Below are positions 43,752-56,398 of a DNA stretch of 64,000 nt, piece by piece (the stretch's first letter is position 1; every line of letters begins with the position of its first letter). The stretch is from the NCBI GenBank assembly GCA_944739405.2, contig OX123183.2:97850729-97914728 (forward strand). Reading direction: 5' to 3'. The stretch comes from Euclidia mi. Taxonomy: Eukaryota; Arthropoda; Insecta; Lepidoptera; Erebidae. The notes under the pieces are model-generated. The model saw nothing but the letters and a program-made list of their open reading frames with translations, ran no database searches and was not told the origin of the DNA. The position numbers and the translations under genes are program-made.

Positions 43752-43879
43752 TAGTAAAGCAGGCGTTCTAAACCTTTTGTAACAATAATACAACACGTAA
43801 AGCAATATAAAAATTTTTGGTTTTACAAGCAAAATAAGACAAGCAAGTACCTTTAAATTAATGCAGTATTTAGGACATT

Positions 43880-44803
43880 TTATACAACTTTGTTTAAATC
43901 AGTTTCTTTACGTATTATAATTAACTTAGAAGAGTTATTTTTTAATACGTGTATTTTGCCATGTTTTACCCAAATGTATTCATAGTTCTTCTCTTTTGCA
44001 ATAGCTTTAGCTTTGGTTAAAAGTCTTTTGTGTTCTACACTCAGGTGATCGTTGACATAGATTCGTTGCGACGGGCCGTGAAGTCCAATGTCAGCGGTGG
44101 AAAGCTCCTTATCAGCTCGAGCAGCGGCAATAAAATCTTCCTTAACATACCGATTCAAAAAGCTCACCACAATAAGTTTCTCGTTGGAATTATATATCGG
44201 CACTCTAGAGATATAGTTAATAAGATTTTTCTGGCAGTTGTAACTAACTCGGCGACCAATGGCATCAACAATAGAAAATAGGTTCTCACCTTTTTTGGTC
44301 GGGACTCCCTTTATCTCCACGTTGTTCAGCCGGGAACGTTGTTCCTGAGATGCTAGGTCGAACTTTAATTTCGCCACGTCGGTCTGTAAGCATGTTACCA
44401 CATCTTGGAGTTTCTCTAATTCGTTTATTTTCGTTTCGACCACTGATAGTCTGGAGCCATATTCTTCCAGTTTAAGGCTAGTACACTCGCAAGTCGACTT
44501 CACCTGAGATATGTCATCTTTTATACCTCGGATATCCTCCATTAATGCTGGCAAACTGAGTAGTTGGCGCTTCATGTCCCGTATTTCAGCCAGTATAGTG
44601 TCCATGGTGACTGGTTCAACGGCAGGTGCAGCTGGTGACGAGATCTTGCACGTTGAGCACTTCCACTGCGCTCTTTTATCAGCTCTCATTCTTTTCCATC
44701 CACTTTCTGTGAGATTTGCGCACCCAAAGTCCATATGTTTTTGGCAACTGGCGCACTGGACCCCATCATTGAACTGGGTATTACAGGCAGCGCAGGTCTT
44801 CAT
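43880..44803 (-). CDS. LINE ORF1: PHD finger and FP-like RNA-binding protein
   Basis: About 307 residues from the ATG at 44801-44803 (MKTCAACNTQF). Residues 4-55 form a PHD-type zinc finger (CAAC, CASC, H, C, CSTC spacing). A coiled coil with leucine and lysine heptads follows (about 70-170). The C-terminal half (RLNNVEIKGVP, then IYVNDHLSVEHKRLL) resembles the baculovirus FP-type domain found in ORF1 of many CR1-group LINEs. ORF1 proteins bind the element RNA and help target-primed reverse transcription. It ends 48 nt before the open frame of the repeat region starts. Confidence 0.9.
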   Translation of the reverse strand: MKTCAACNTQFNDGVQCASCQKHMDFGCANLTESGWKRMRADKRAQWKCSTCKISSPAAPAVEPVTMDTILAEIRDMKRQLLSLPALMEDIRGIKDDISQVKSTCECTSLKLEEYGSRLSVVETKINELEKLQDVVTCLQTDVAKLKFDLASQEQRSRLNNVEIKGVPTKKGENLFSIVDAIGRRVSYNCQKNLINYISRVPIYNSNEKLIVVSFLNRYVKEDFIAAARADKELSTADIGLHGPSQRIYVNDHLSVEHKRLLTKAKAIAKEKNYEYIWVKHGKIHVLKNNSSKLIIIRKETDLNKVV

Positions 44804-44925
44804 TGTAATCAAGTTATTATTACAAAATAAATTTAGTTAAGTAAATGTATCAAAAGGTTGACGATCTATTTCTAAGAGCGACGCGTGCAATACGTATGAG
44901 TGTTCACGGACGAGTATGATTTTAT

Positions 44926-45879
44926 GTTATTACACTTTCAAAAATTGAAAACTGTGGCAGCTATGTATTGTGAGAATAATTTATATAATTATATTATGCA
45001 TAATCGATAATATATAAGTAACATAGTTAGTCATAAAAGACTCTTATGAAAATAATTTGTGTAAAAATGTTACATATTTCATAATCACTTGGCCATGGAT
45101 GAATTTCTATTTTATTACGACGCTTTCTTGTACAAATCCTTCGTAGAACTTCATTTCTCTAATTGTCCATATTTTATTCTTCTAATTATATATTTATAAG
45201 CACAGAAACAATAACACATTAAACGCAACAAGAGTATAAACTTAGGTCCTAATTATATGTGCCCATAGTTACATGAAAAGCCTATTTGATTCAAAGTATT
45301 CAGTCTATAACATAAAACATGAAATTACGAACTCAAATCGGCGTATTATAATAACAAACAGGTTTACGTAAAATTTCGTGCAGCGGAGACGCAAGCGACA
45401 TGACCTATCTCTCACAGGGCTCATAGCCGAATGATGAGGTCTGGGCGGGGCGTAAACTAGCAACTGACACTCAGTACACCGCTTATGCTAATAAGGTTTA
45501 AATTGCTGAAGCGTTTGATATTGATGGGATCTACCGAGCGTCAAAATCATAGACGTTTGGCAGATTTTATTTAATTTTACAAAATATACACGTATAATAT
45601 GAAAATAAATAGGGTAATTCTTTAGTTCATTAAATTTCCTACAATATTATCAAAAAAAATATGACAGCTTACGATCAAAATATTGCAAACAGTGAGACGA
45701 AAGATTATTTTCTGCCTCGATTTTGTGATTTTTTTACCGTGATTCTATTTTACGTACATGAAAAATTCTTTCAAAAGTCTTTTGTTCAGACTTTTGACTT
45801 TAAGCTCTAATTTTTGCTAGTTTGTAATATGTACCGTTATGGCTAGATGCGCGACGAAAAATTAGGTGTTTCACGGCTT
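44926..45879. other. Spacer, no gene seen
   Basis: AT-rich sequence right of the LINE; no motif-bearing frame or repeat recognised. Confidence 0.55.
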
Positions 45880-46060
45880 CGGAGGTATAACAGCGCCTTA
45901 AGCGGCCGCCTCACCGCTTGACACTGTGCCGAGTGTTGTGGGTTCGATTCCCACACGAGGCAACACTTTGTGTAATTCACAAATTGTTGTTTCGAGTCTG
46001 GGTGTTCATTGTGTCGTAAAGAATTATTCTCTTTGTTATGAAACGGCAAACTTGACACCA
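45880..46060 (+). mobile_element. tRNA-headed SINE head and partial body
   Basis: 'cggaggtataacagcgcctt' and 'aagcggccgcctcaccgctt' are followed by a strong T arm 'gtgggttcgattcccacac'. After it, 'gaggcaacactttgtgtaat' and 'gagtctgggtgttcattgtg' match the minus-strand copy at 12826-12957. This is a different head family from the 18712 and 51094 SINEs. Confidence 0.6.
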
Positions 46061-46609
46061 AACTCAATACCAAGCCGTCTATCTAGGTTATTATGGTAGG
46101 CTAAAATCCTCATAATATTGTGACTCAAATTGAGAGATATCCACATCGAGTAATGGACTGTGAAAGAGTATACGATAAACTTTTCTGTGAATATACCTTT
46201 ATAACTCTACATAATTTGCTTAAATAAAATAAAAATCCTTTTGTTTAGTTAGCAAAGTCTGGCTGGAAACTTTTTCGTGAGTCAATATTTGTTGGTTTTG
46301 GTGGATAATATAGTTTTACCTTTGATCTAGAGGTTTGCAGTGTGCACTTTTGTGTAAAGTCGGTCATAATATTATGGTCCTCTTGATGTCTTTGGCTACC
46401 TACATAATGTTTTTTTAGTTTGTTTTAAAAGTTCTGTAAACGAATGGTGTTTACTATTTCTATTACTGGTTTCAGTATCTCATGTAGCGTGATTATGATT
46501 TGTTCAAAGTAATTATATGATATTATTAAATCATTATTTGACATTGACAGTAGGTAATTTCAATTTCAGAACTTAATAATATTAGGTTATTAACTCATTA
46601 CATACACGA

Positions 46610-46935
46610 GATGAATAAGTATGACCAAAATTCACCTAACTGCAGCTGGTATTATGTCATGGAAGATGTGCAGCATTTGCTGATGAGTTAAGAGAGGGTA
46701 GTTTTTATAAAAACACTTCAGTTGAAATTATTAGAGGTAGGATTAGTGCAGACAATTTTAGCACTAACAAAATCAACCGTAGCAAAAATATTGTGTAAGC
46801 TGATTAACTATATTTAATTTTAAGTATTTATAATATTTTAGTTGTAAGTCCTAATGTTGATTTTGTGTAAGGCATGATGGGGTTGTTGTATCCACATGGA
46901 TAAATAACCCAATTCAAATAAAGAAATAAAAAAAC
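46610..46935 (+). pseudogene. Decayed LINE 3' end
   Basis: Plus-strand translation gives MEDVQHLLMS (stop) then LEVGLVQTILALTKSTVAK, which resembles the terminal Cys/His-to-end region of RNase H-bearing LINEs. An untranslated end follows with 'ggcatgatggggttgttgta' and 'aaataaagaaataaaaaaac'. Stops and loss of the upstream domain show it is dead. Confidence 0.5.
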
Positions 46936-47423
46936 GTTTGACCAGCTTCAAGATAAGTACATTCATTAAAGATATTATATTAAATCTATTTATTTTGCTA
47001 TCCTATAAAACATATCTATTTAATTATTTAAAGGATAGCAAATCCAATATAATATTCTACATAAAACCCTTCCATCACACACTACTTAAGTACCTATGTA
47101 CTCAATAAATACAACATGAGAGCTCTACCCCAGTTCTCTATTTAACAAATAACACATCTAAACGTATATCTACGTAGTAAGCAAAATATCATTCGGCAAA
47201 CGTATAACGGAAACTGTTAATGTAAAACCATCTGTTGTTGTAGTGTAATGTAAGCCACCTTTATTATGTAAGGAATAAGCGCCTGACGAATATATTAGAG
47301 CAAACAGTCACTTGACAATCTTGCCGACAATTTATTGCAAGGAAATTATAATTTATTATCGAGTAACTATGTTTGTTTGGTTGTATTTTATAGTTTATTA
47401 TTGATTACTCAGTGCATAATTAC
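46936..47423. other. Spacer, no gene seen
   Basis: AT-rich spacer. 'ttttgctatcct' and its complement recur near 46995 and 47030, a weak inverted repeat. Confidence 0.5.
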
Positions 47424-47813
47424 TGCGTTCATTCTCTTAGCCTTATCCCAGTTTCAATCTGGGGTCCGCTTACTAGTCTAACGGGATTTGGCTGAATATT
47501 AGCTTTTCCACGGAGCGACTGCCTGTCTTACCTCCGCAACCCGAAGGGATAGCGATATTCCAAGGTTTAGACTAGGTAGTGTCAGTTTATTTAGAAGGTA
47601 CTGACGCCCTGTAATGACTGTTAAAGATCTTCATGATAACAGGGACCGACGGCTTAACGTGCTCTCCGAGGCACAGGACAAATGATAATTAAAAATTGAA
47701 TACGCACATAACTCCAAAAAGTCATTGGTGCGCGCCGTGGATTCGATCCCGATACCCTCTGCGTGGCAGTCTGTTGGTATCTCCACTAGGCGATCGCTGC
47801 CTTTGCGTTCATT
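47424..47813 (-). mobile_element. tRNA-headed SINE, full length, 10-bp target duplication
   Basis: The element 47434-47803 (370 bp) is bounded by tgcgttcatt at 47424-47433 and 47804-47813. Minus-strand order: head 'ggcagcgatcgcctagtgg', B box 'gggatcgaatccac', central domain 'cgtgctctccgaggcac' (as on the plus strand), and 3' end 'actagtaagcggaccccag' with 'gggataaggctaagag'. Same family as 8257 and 51094. Confidence 0.9.
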
Positions 47814-50800
47814 AATTGAAAATAATTCGTTGTAATTAAGAGGCAGGTTATAAAACTAGTTTTAGATAACTTCCTCGAATTGCTTGTAATCAACATATTT
47901 ATTAATCTTTCTCACACCCTATTACTATGTTTAGATTAACTCAGCATTTCCTTATTATTTGGACACTAAGTTATATATCATTTAGAATATAAGTATTTCA
48001 AATATATATTTCTTTCCTACGGCCTCATTACAATATTATCTACTGGTAGGTAATCAGGCACATTTTAGTAGCGTTTATCTACACAGCAAAGACATCGATT
48101 GTTATGTATAATTTGTGTTTGCTAATTTAAAATATAATTGTAAAAAGCTGCGTACTCTTAACGTTCTAATTAATAGGTAAATAAAATACACGCTACATGA
48201 AAGTAAGTATTGACTTTTTCACTTTTCATTTACAAAGCGTACCTACTACAATGGTTTTCATGAAAATTCTTTATGATCCGTAATTGCTATCTGCCCGTTC
48301 AAAAATAGCAATCTTTTCTTATTTGTATTAGTTTTTTGTAGGGTATTTACCCTCGTTAGGTAGCCGTCGGCCTGAATACTGAAATAAATCACAAAATTAT
48401 GTGCTACGCTGCTTAATATTATGGTAATTTGGCCAGACTTTGACACACACGTTCTGAACCACACACCTTGTTAGTATGATTATAATATTATTTTAGGTAC
48501 ATACATACATACCTACATTTGTAACTTTAATAAATATTATGTAGATTTGTAGTGTAGGTACGATATTGTAATGAGTACTATGAGTAGAATATGCAATGCG
48601 TAGTAACGTATACGATTTGGAGTCTCTTTATTTAGAAGCTTTGGCTACTCAAACGCGAATATCAACCCATTATCATGGTATTTTACTAACACGTTATGAG
48701 GAATACAGAAGAAGCCAGGACTATTATTTAATACAACCCCATCAGCACTTTAAATATAAAGTAACTTATAAGATTTCTGATCAAAACTCAAGATGTAGGT
48801 AATAACAAATATTATATTATTGCTTTCTTTTCAATCGTTTTCCTCACAGCTGAGGATCGCGATTCCTCGCTGTCTCCATCGGTTGCGCTCGGCTACTTGA
48901 TATATTTATTGACACTTAGAGAAGAGCAAAATAAGTTGAGTAGGTATTGTTTAAATCCGGTATAGTAAGCTGAGAGTAAGCTCTATTAAAAACCGTAATG
49001 GAACACAAGATTTATTCAAAATTCATCATCAAAACAATGTAATACTCAAGCAAATTCATATTAATTGGTTTATTCTTCATTTACCGCCTTCTCTTTTGGA
49101 AATCCATCGTCAACGAACTTATTGTTTTCATCGTGTGCAAACAACAAACCTCAACTTAATAAAACTAAACCTCAACTTAAAACTTAATTAGTATAGAAAC
49201 GTCAACTATGATCTTCTCGCATACCGAACAATAGTCTCATTACTGGAACACGAATAGATACAGCCTATACGTCTGTATACCTAGTTATGTACATACAACG
49301 AGTATAGAGTACTGTGCAATTTCTCTCTAGCTCCACGAACGACTACTAATAATGCTCTCGTCGTCACGCAAAGAATCAGCGAGACATAATCACACTAAAA
49401 GCATTCCTTGCTATTCTCAAAACTTGCAAACAAGGACTGTTTACCTGTTAGGAGGACACACGCCAAGAATTTTATATTTGAACACCTTTTGTGTTCCTGA
49501 GATTTTCTTCGAATAAAATTTCTGGCTTTGTAGGCGACGTTATGGAAAATATTCTCTTTTTATAAAGTGGAACAGTAGAGCTGATATTAAAAGTGTGTTT
49601 ACTCAACGTCTCTGTTGATTTTACATTAGGATAATGTTTGGAAGGTTGTTTTGTTTGTACTTTTTGTGAAAGATAATATCGTAACAATGGAAACTTATGT
49701 ACTTACCTACTTACTTAAAATGTTGGGATATCATTACTAAAAGTATTGTTTTAATTAGTCTCTCGTGTTCATAGTATAGATCATTCTTATTTTTAGAAAT
49801 TATTAAGAAGGTTACCTATAAGTGTGCTTAAAATTTATTTAGTCAATAAGTATCAAAGTCTCATCTGCGAATCCAAACAAACTATCGCATTACTTACAAT
49901 TATACTAAATCGATCTAACTGAGTACTTCATAGGAAAGTGTAAAAAACTTCTATAGAGTGTCAATAAACAGAAACATTTATTTTCTTTATTGTCGACAGT
50001 TATAATTGTGGCATCTAATTTTAAGCTTAGATGTATTATGTCTATCGCATTCTACATTGTGACAATGATCTCCTTTCGAATCATCTTCGAAAATAGCTCT
50101 CTAAAACTGTTTCAAAGAGGCTATCCCGCATACTAAAACCCTTATTTACGTAGCAGACTCAAACCACCTTGAGGCAGGTCGTATCTGACATCATGTGCAA
50201 GCCCACAATAGTTCAGATAACGTGTCAGACTAACTCGTGACACGTACGAGAAGGAATGTCTTTCATTAAACGCGCATACTTTCTACACCTGGCTGGCGAT
50301 AAAGCCTCTCAAAATTTAAATGAAAATATTTGTGTGAATTTATGGCGACGTTTATTAAGATTACCACATTTAATTCGAACGCGGTTACAGTATCAAAGGT
50401 TGGCTTATCAGTTATTTGTGCGCTTGCTTATGTTTACGCCTTTGAAAGCGTTGCTTTTTGTTATCGATATTTTAAACAGTCTATCAGAGGCTGGGTTATT
50501 GAAATCATGGTATTGTATTTATTTGTGTGTAAAAAGAAAAAGCAAATAATTTCTGTGGTTCAATAAGATCAATAGCGAAAAATCAAAATGTTGATCCGGG
50601 TAATATTCTTCACGCATACATAATCATCATTGGGATACAAAAATTTAGATTATTTGAAAAATTACAATGAAATTTTGCGTACTGTTTTTGGATACAGCGC
50701 GTGACAGCACAGAGTGTGAGAACGTGAAAAATACATACTAACCATCCCTGAAGTCCATCCATGAAGTCTTCAAAAGGGGAAACCCTCGAAATCGTTTTTC

Positions 50801-51077
50801 TTGGATATTTTAATGGCACCATGGTCAACAACGTACGGATTTACTACATTCTAGCGTTTGTTACCTTTTATAACCTGAGCATAGTACAAGCAAGGCTATA
50901 TGCCTCTTTTACTAACCGTTCCAGCACAAAACGTTAAAACAGGAGGATTCATTCATCAGTGTTGCCAACACCACATCTTGAGAGTAATTAACACTATTAA
51001 GTTTCCGTTGACTTTAATGAGCTGTGGCACCTACATAATATGATTAATCTCGGTACTTCAATATAATTATGTTAGTT
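47814..51077. other. Spacer, no gene seen
   Basis: More than 3 kb of AT-rich spacer. A short patch at 48840-48905 ('acagctgaggatcgcgattc') could be a LINE 3' scrap. Frames of 70-97 codons (for example 50256-50566) have no recognisable motif. Confidence 0.55.
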
Positions 51078-51509
51078 AGTAATTATAGTTTAGCATCTAG
51101 CATCAGCTCTAGCTTTATAGTTTGGCAGCGATAGCCTAGTGGAGATACTAACAGACTGCCATGCAGAGGGTATCGGGTTCGAATCCACGGCGCGCACCAA
51201 TGACTTTTCGGAGTTATGTGCGTATTGAATTGTTAATTATCGCTTGTCCCGTGCCTCGGAGAGCACGTTAAGCCGTCGGTCCCGGTTGTCATGAAGATCT
51301 TTGACAATCGTTACAGGGCGTCAGAACCTTCTAATAACCTGACACTAGTCTAAACCATGGAATATAGCTATCCCTTCGGGTTGCGGAGGTCAGACAGGCA
51401 GTCGCTCCGTGGAAAAGCTAATATTCAGCCAAATCCGGTTAGACTAGAAAGCGGACCCCAGATTTAAACTGGGATAACGCTAAGAGGATGATGAGTAATT
51501 ATAGTTTAG
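51078..51509 (+). mobile_element. tRNA-headed SINE, full length, 16-bp target duplication
   Basis: agtaattatagtttag occurs at 51078-51093 and 51494-51509 and brackets the SINE. The head starts at about 51124 (ggcagcgatagcctagtgg) with B box 'gggttcgaatccac'; the 30 bp between the duplication and the head is an extra 5' segment. The central domain 'gagcacgttaagccgtcgg' and 3' end 'gggataacgctaagaggatg' are clean. A shorter word, ttatagttt, directly abutting the head (51115-51123 and 51499-51507) is the alternative duplication. Confidence 0.9.
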
Positions 51510-53540
51510 GTAGGTATGTATGGTACGTCACAGCTAAATAGTTTATATCGTAAATAGTTTCTTGAGAGATGAAAATTTTCGGCGAGTGGTGAAATAATTA
51601 ATTGGGATTAATTGGCGTGGTTGCAGTCGCCTGCATTTGCTTATCTTCTGATATTAATTGGTTGGTGAACACTTCCTCGACTAAAATATAAGTTGTACTG
51701 TAATATCATATCGTAAACAAATTGGTCAGACAAATACCTCATGGTCTCAATGAGAACCTGGATAGTTGAAATTGGCGACTGATTTTAGCAAACATCAGAC
51801 GGTAGGTGGTGAAATATTAAGATAGAACCAACTAAACGTACACGTACGTGATGCTCTCTGGCGTCATGGATATCTATAATCAGGCGCCGTCTTCTGATAT
51901 AAGACGTACTTAATTGGAAAATAATAGGATTTATTTTTCAATTCAGTGTAGTTTGTGACTCTGACGTGTCATAACACAATATAGGCGGATTTATAATTGT
52001 TTAATGTATCGTGACGATGCTGGTTTCTTGGTATCGGTGCCGGCTGTCATAAATATATCTGACTGTCTTTATGGGGAGTTCTATCCTTGAATATTATGAC
52101 ACTGGTCTAAACTATAGAATAGCCCCGTACTTTTTTTATAAACGGGCTCTAGCTCGTTTGGAATCTGTCGTTCATGTGTATGTTGTTGCCCTAGGATATA
52201 TTATTATTTAATGTTGTTATACATGTTCAACCGCGTGCTACCTTAACTGAGTCACATACGCACGTAATAGGTTAGGCCTCTGATTCAGTATTCGATTCTT
52301 CTAGTAATAGGTATTTATGCAACGGTTTTATATCGCGTAATTATTCAAAAATATAGGTAAAACACCTTCTATTTCGGCTTGGCTTACACCAGTCGTGGTT
52401 ACGAGATGATCCCATTAGATAAAATATAACTTTGTGTACAATTCGCGAAAGATTAAAATAGTGTATGTTCTAGTAGGTATGTATGTTCATAAATATTTAG
52501 ATATCAAATACATACTTCTAACTCAATACTTGATATGCTTTGCAAGGATTATGGCATTTTTCAGTGATATGACAATACAATACTAATTGGTTGTTAGTTT
52601 GGTGTATCGATGTGCCCGAGTTATGAACATAGATTGTATGTACGATTTGGTATTTTAAAATTCGGGATGTTTGACACGACGATATCTTTTTTCTACCTAT
52701 CGACACTTGTTTTCGATCTATCCAAGGATTTGGCTAGTAGATATACATATTTGACACGGACTATACAAAATAATTATGTCAAATATGTACCTATCTCTAA
52801 TTTATATTATCACTTTTAAATATAAAATTATATTAGAATTAGATAGCAGCATTTATATTATTCTTAATGTTTTCAAGGCACGTAGAAGTTCTTCCTCCTC
52901 CATCATCATCTTGGTTTTGCTTATAAGCGAGAATTCCTAGGTAACCACTCCCGCACAAAGGCCATGCCATTAATTTTTAAAAAGCTCTCTAACGACACCA
53001 CACTCATGGCGCGCCATGGCGAGAGCAAAAAAGACATCATTGTCATCTCTTTCCCACTTACAATTTATAATCGTGTGTGTCTTATAATATTGTAGGATCA
53101 CTGCTGTTTCCGAGCCCTGCTAAAAGGAAATTTTCCTAAATAGAGTTGCCAAAAATATTTTATATGCTTAGAAGAAGCCGTGACGACGCTATGATTATGG
53201 TCCCATGCATTCGATCTGGTTTGTCAGGCAAACTAAAAAACAACCACTAAGAAACTCAGTAGCTCAGCTTAGGGGAAATTACAAGTATACAAAGTTGAAA
53301 CGTGTGGTATTTGACCAATCAACAATTTTTATGGTTCCTAAACTAGGCACACTTTCAAATAATTGAGGAATTGTGTGTCTATTGCCAAATAATAATGTTT
53401 TCTCGCGCTTGTAGCTCATCAGTTAGTTTTCTAGAGTGGTAAGAGGAAGCACGCGATGACATCTATGAATGGTCTGTAATTTTGCATCTTCCTTACTCAA
53501 ACCATATAGGTGTATGTATAGACCTACTTGATGTGCTTTA
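51510..53540. other. Spacer with SINE scraps
   Basis: No gene seen. 52015-52120 ('ggtgccggctgtcataaat' to 'actggtctaaactatagaat') is a decayed central part of the 51094-type SINE. 53000-53060 ('atggcgagagcaaaaaagac') resembles another common dispersed repeat. Confidence 0.5.
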
Positions 53541-53806
53541 TCTTACTAATATTATAAGCGTGAAAGTTTTTGAGTAAGCCCATACATTGAGGGTAATATA
53601 TTAGGGTTTTATAATACGAATGTTTCTTACCCTGTATGAATGTTTGTTTTCAAGTAAAGCGGATTGTGATGAAACTTTACAGTACTATTCATTGTAATAT
53701 TACTGTAAAGTTGCATCACAACCCGTTATCAGTGTTATTAGTAACATATGGGATACTTTTTCGGACCGCACGTGGAGCCTGTAGATACCACGAAGGCGCG
53801 AGCTAA
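53541..53806 (+). mobile_element. Decayed Helitron-type copy
   Basis: The 5' end TCTTACTAATATTATAAGCG is the typical lepidopteran Helitron start and is preceded by A. A 21-bp inverted repeat (53664-53684 and 53701-53721, one mismatch) lies within. The 3' end is less clear; CTAA at 53803-53806 after 'gaaggcgcgag' is the best candidate, but the next base is not T. Confidence 0.5.
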
Positions 53807-56079
53807 GGCGATTTTATGAACTAAACATGTACTAAGACTTGCATTCTATGTTTAAACTACGTCAACGTCGTATTCGTATTTGTATCTTTTTAATATTCCT
53901 TTTTCTATCTTGAAAAGGAGACCGATTTTCGGATTCCAATAGTATACCACAAACATTTGTACATGGGTGCCACAAGTCTATTAACCTGTATATCTGTAAG
54001 TTTAGACAAAATTCAGTACCAAGAAATCCTCGTATCTTGAAGTCTGTCTCATTCCTCATAAAAAATGCAAACCTTTTTGAAAGGGTTGTTAATAAATTAT
54101 ACTTTTATGATTTGAGATAATATTTAAAGGGATTGAGGCTTTGTTTTACACTTTATTTTGTATTTCCTTTTTATTGAGATACTTACTTTCGTGTTTCTCT
54201 AAGTTTGGGGAAGCAAATATTTCTTATAAATTTTGTTTGAAATTAATGAAAGTTTCATTGAGTATTAAAAGATGATGATAATGATTCATGATTTTATATT
54301 TAAACTTTGTATATGAAGGTATGGAGATAACTATGTACTTTCTATCGGCAATAACATAGTAGGTACCTAATTTGTATCCATTCAGACTACTCTAATGGGC
54401 CTAATTCGAGTTCTACACTCGATTACCACAGTGACTAGTCGACGCGAACGATTTCCCTACATGTTTCAAAACCATCGTTTTAAGGAAATTCGACAAAAAT
54501 TGATAAGATACTACTACGAAGGCTCGTTGATCTTAATCATTGAAAAACGTATGCAGAGTAGTTATAACCATAATTCAATAGCAATAAAACCACTGGTTGC
54601 AACAAGACAAGTCAATGTCTGTCGGTTTAAAAAATTCAAAATATCACAACAATGTTCTAGATGGATGAAACGGCAACAATGTTGAGTAATGGCATTATAT
54701 CTGGATAGTCGGTTCGCTACCCCTTAATTTTTCTACGAGGGCGATCAGAGATAAGCCAGTCAGCGATTTGTCAGTCTATTGGTCATGGGAACTGTGCCGT
54801 TGATCTTTGTATATCAACTTCATCGTCCTAGCGTTTTCCCAGTTGCATCTGATACTTTCACCCGGACAGAAGACACAAAAGCCCGAGACAGAACAGACAG
54901 AATATAAGCTTTTTGCATATAGTATGCATTAAAGTCTATACCTTCGGTGACTTCACAAGCCCTATCAATTTTATTTATGCTCTAAAGTTGAATGTCGTAA
55001 AATACACTTTTCCAGTCCTGAATTAAGAAGGTTTAATGTTTTATGTTATTTTAATATTGCCATATTAATTAATTTTAATAAAAGTAGAAAATAATTTGAT
55101 TTGCCTCTGAAACCTAAATAGAGCCAAGCTTTTTAGCAAAGCTATGTTTAGACAAGACTTAATTAACACAGGATTTTCAAATACAAAAGATCGCTTTCAA
55201 TATAAGTAAAAATGGCCTTCGCTTCGCTTCGCTTCGCTTCTTCTTTTAAAGAATCACATAAAAAGTCGCAGATGGAATAAAAATATAAAGCTCAATAGCG
55301 TGTAAAAGAGGGGTAGAGGATAATTGTTTATAGACGTTTTAACTATAACAGCGATTCAAGTTCGAGTATTTGAAATAACATAAATCTCAACGGGCCTGGG
55401 CTATATTCAAACAATTATGTCCAGCATGCTTGATAATACTACTAATCCTGTAATTCCGTTATTGGTTACAATTCCGTAATACCTAACTCTTAGGATATAT
55501 TTATATCGCAGACAAAGTAGCTCGTTTAGAAGATTTAGATATCAACCATGTGGATAGTCTTTCAAAATATCAATTCCACGCTACCTATGACGAAAATGCT
55601 CTCAATGTCGGCTATTTGTTTGTACCCTGCGCCAACAAACATATTTGAAATTGGTGAGTATCTTTGACTTGTAAAATTATATTTAAATACTTAGAAAAGT
55701 TAAAATAATCGTACAATTCGCTTTTTAAGAGCACGGTAACAAGGCCCACAATTTTATGAAAAGTTATTCATACGTTTCTAATTTTGTTAAAGAACGCGGA
55801 ACAAAAAACCGCCTTCAGTTATCAAGAAACTTAAGATCTTGAAATAGAGATGGCATGATGGCTTTATTAGATTATTATCAGGTGTATTCAGAGTAAAATT
55901 GATGGTCCTTTTTAAATGGATTTATTGGACTTGTGAGGGATGACGACATAGTGACGAAATTAATATGGGAGCTGACTAATATTTTTGATAATTTTACAAT
56001 GTCGACGTATCTGCTGCGAAGATTAATACGAAGACAACAACAAAGCTAAACTACTAAAAAAATAACGTTTTCAGAATTT
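53807..56079. other. Spacer, no gene seen
   Basis: AT-rich spacer. A (CTTCG)n run lies at 55217-55240. 54770-54850 has faint SINE-like words ('cgtcctagcgttttcccagt'). Confidence 0.5.
55217..55240. repeat. (CTTCG)n microsatellite
   Basis: Four to five CTTCG units in a row. Confidence 0.9.
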
Positions 56080-56398
56080 TTCCTTTAGATGTGCTATAAA
56101 ACATTGCTTTATGCCAAATTTCAAGATTCTAGATCGACTGGCAATACCCTGAAGGTTTTGATTCCCTTGCGAGTTTTGTCTTGCCGTTTGCGGCATAAAC
56201 GGCTGTATCTTTTGGTTGCGTTGGTTAAGAAGTTTGAAGTTTTCACAGCTCTAGGGTATTTGATATAAATTTCATTTTGATATACCAGCACGCGTGCCTG
56301 AGAAAAAGGGTCTTGACAGACGGATGGGCGGACAATAAAGTGATCCTATAGGGGTTCCGTTTTTTCCTTTCGAGGTACGGAACCCTAAAAAATGACTT
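56080..56398 (+). repeat. Dispersed repeat, longer sister of 37500-37602
   Basis: 'ttatgccaaatttcaagatt', 'ggttttgattcccttgcgag', 'gacagacggatgggcggaca' and a foldback end 'ggttccgttttttcctttcg' with 'aggtacggaaccctaaaaa'. This is one of the commonest lepidopteran repeats; class unknown to me. The foldback arms ggttccgt and acggaacc are perfect here. Confidence 0.65.

Larger units (their letters stand above)
39918..44925 (-). mobile_element. CR1/Jockey-like non-LTR retrotransposon, near full length
   Basis: On the minus strand: a 5' leader of about 110 bp, ORF1, a spacer with four 126-bp tandem repeats, ORF2, a 3' untranslated region of about 200 bp and an (AAAT)n tail (39921-39961 on the plus strand as TTTA repeats). 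The 8-bp word gattttat at 39918-39925 and 44918-44925 is a candidate target duplication, though the left copy merges with the tail. ORF1 and ORF2 are open, so this could be a young, possibly competent copy. Confidence 0.85.

Noticed and set aside
40830..44840. Plus-strand frames antisense to the LINE
   Set aside because: They are shadows of the minus-strand ORF1 and ORF2 coding sequence.
50256..50566. Two overlapping plus-strand frames of 78-97 codons
   Set aside because: No motif, no splice context and mutually overlapping; consistent with chance open frames.
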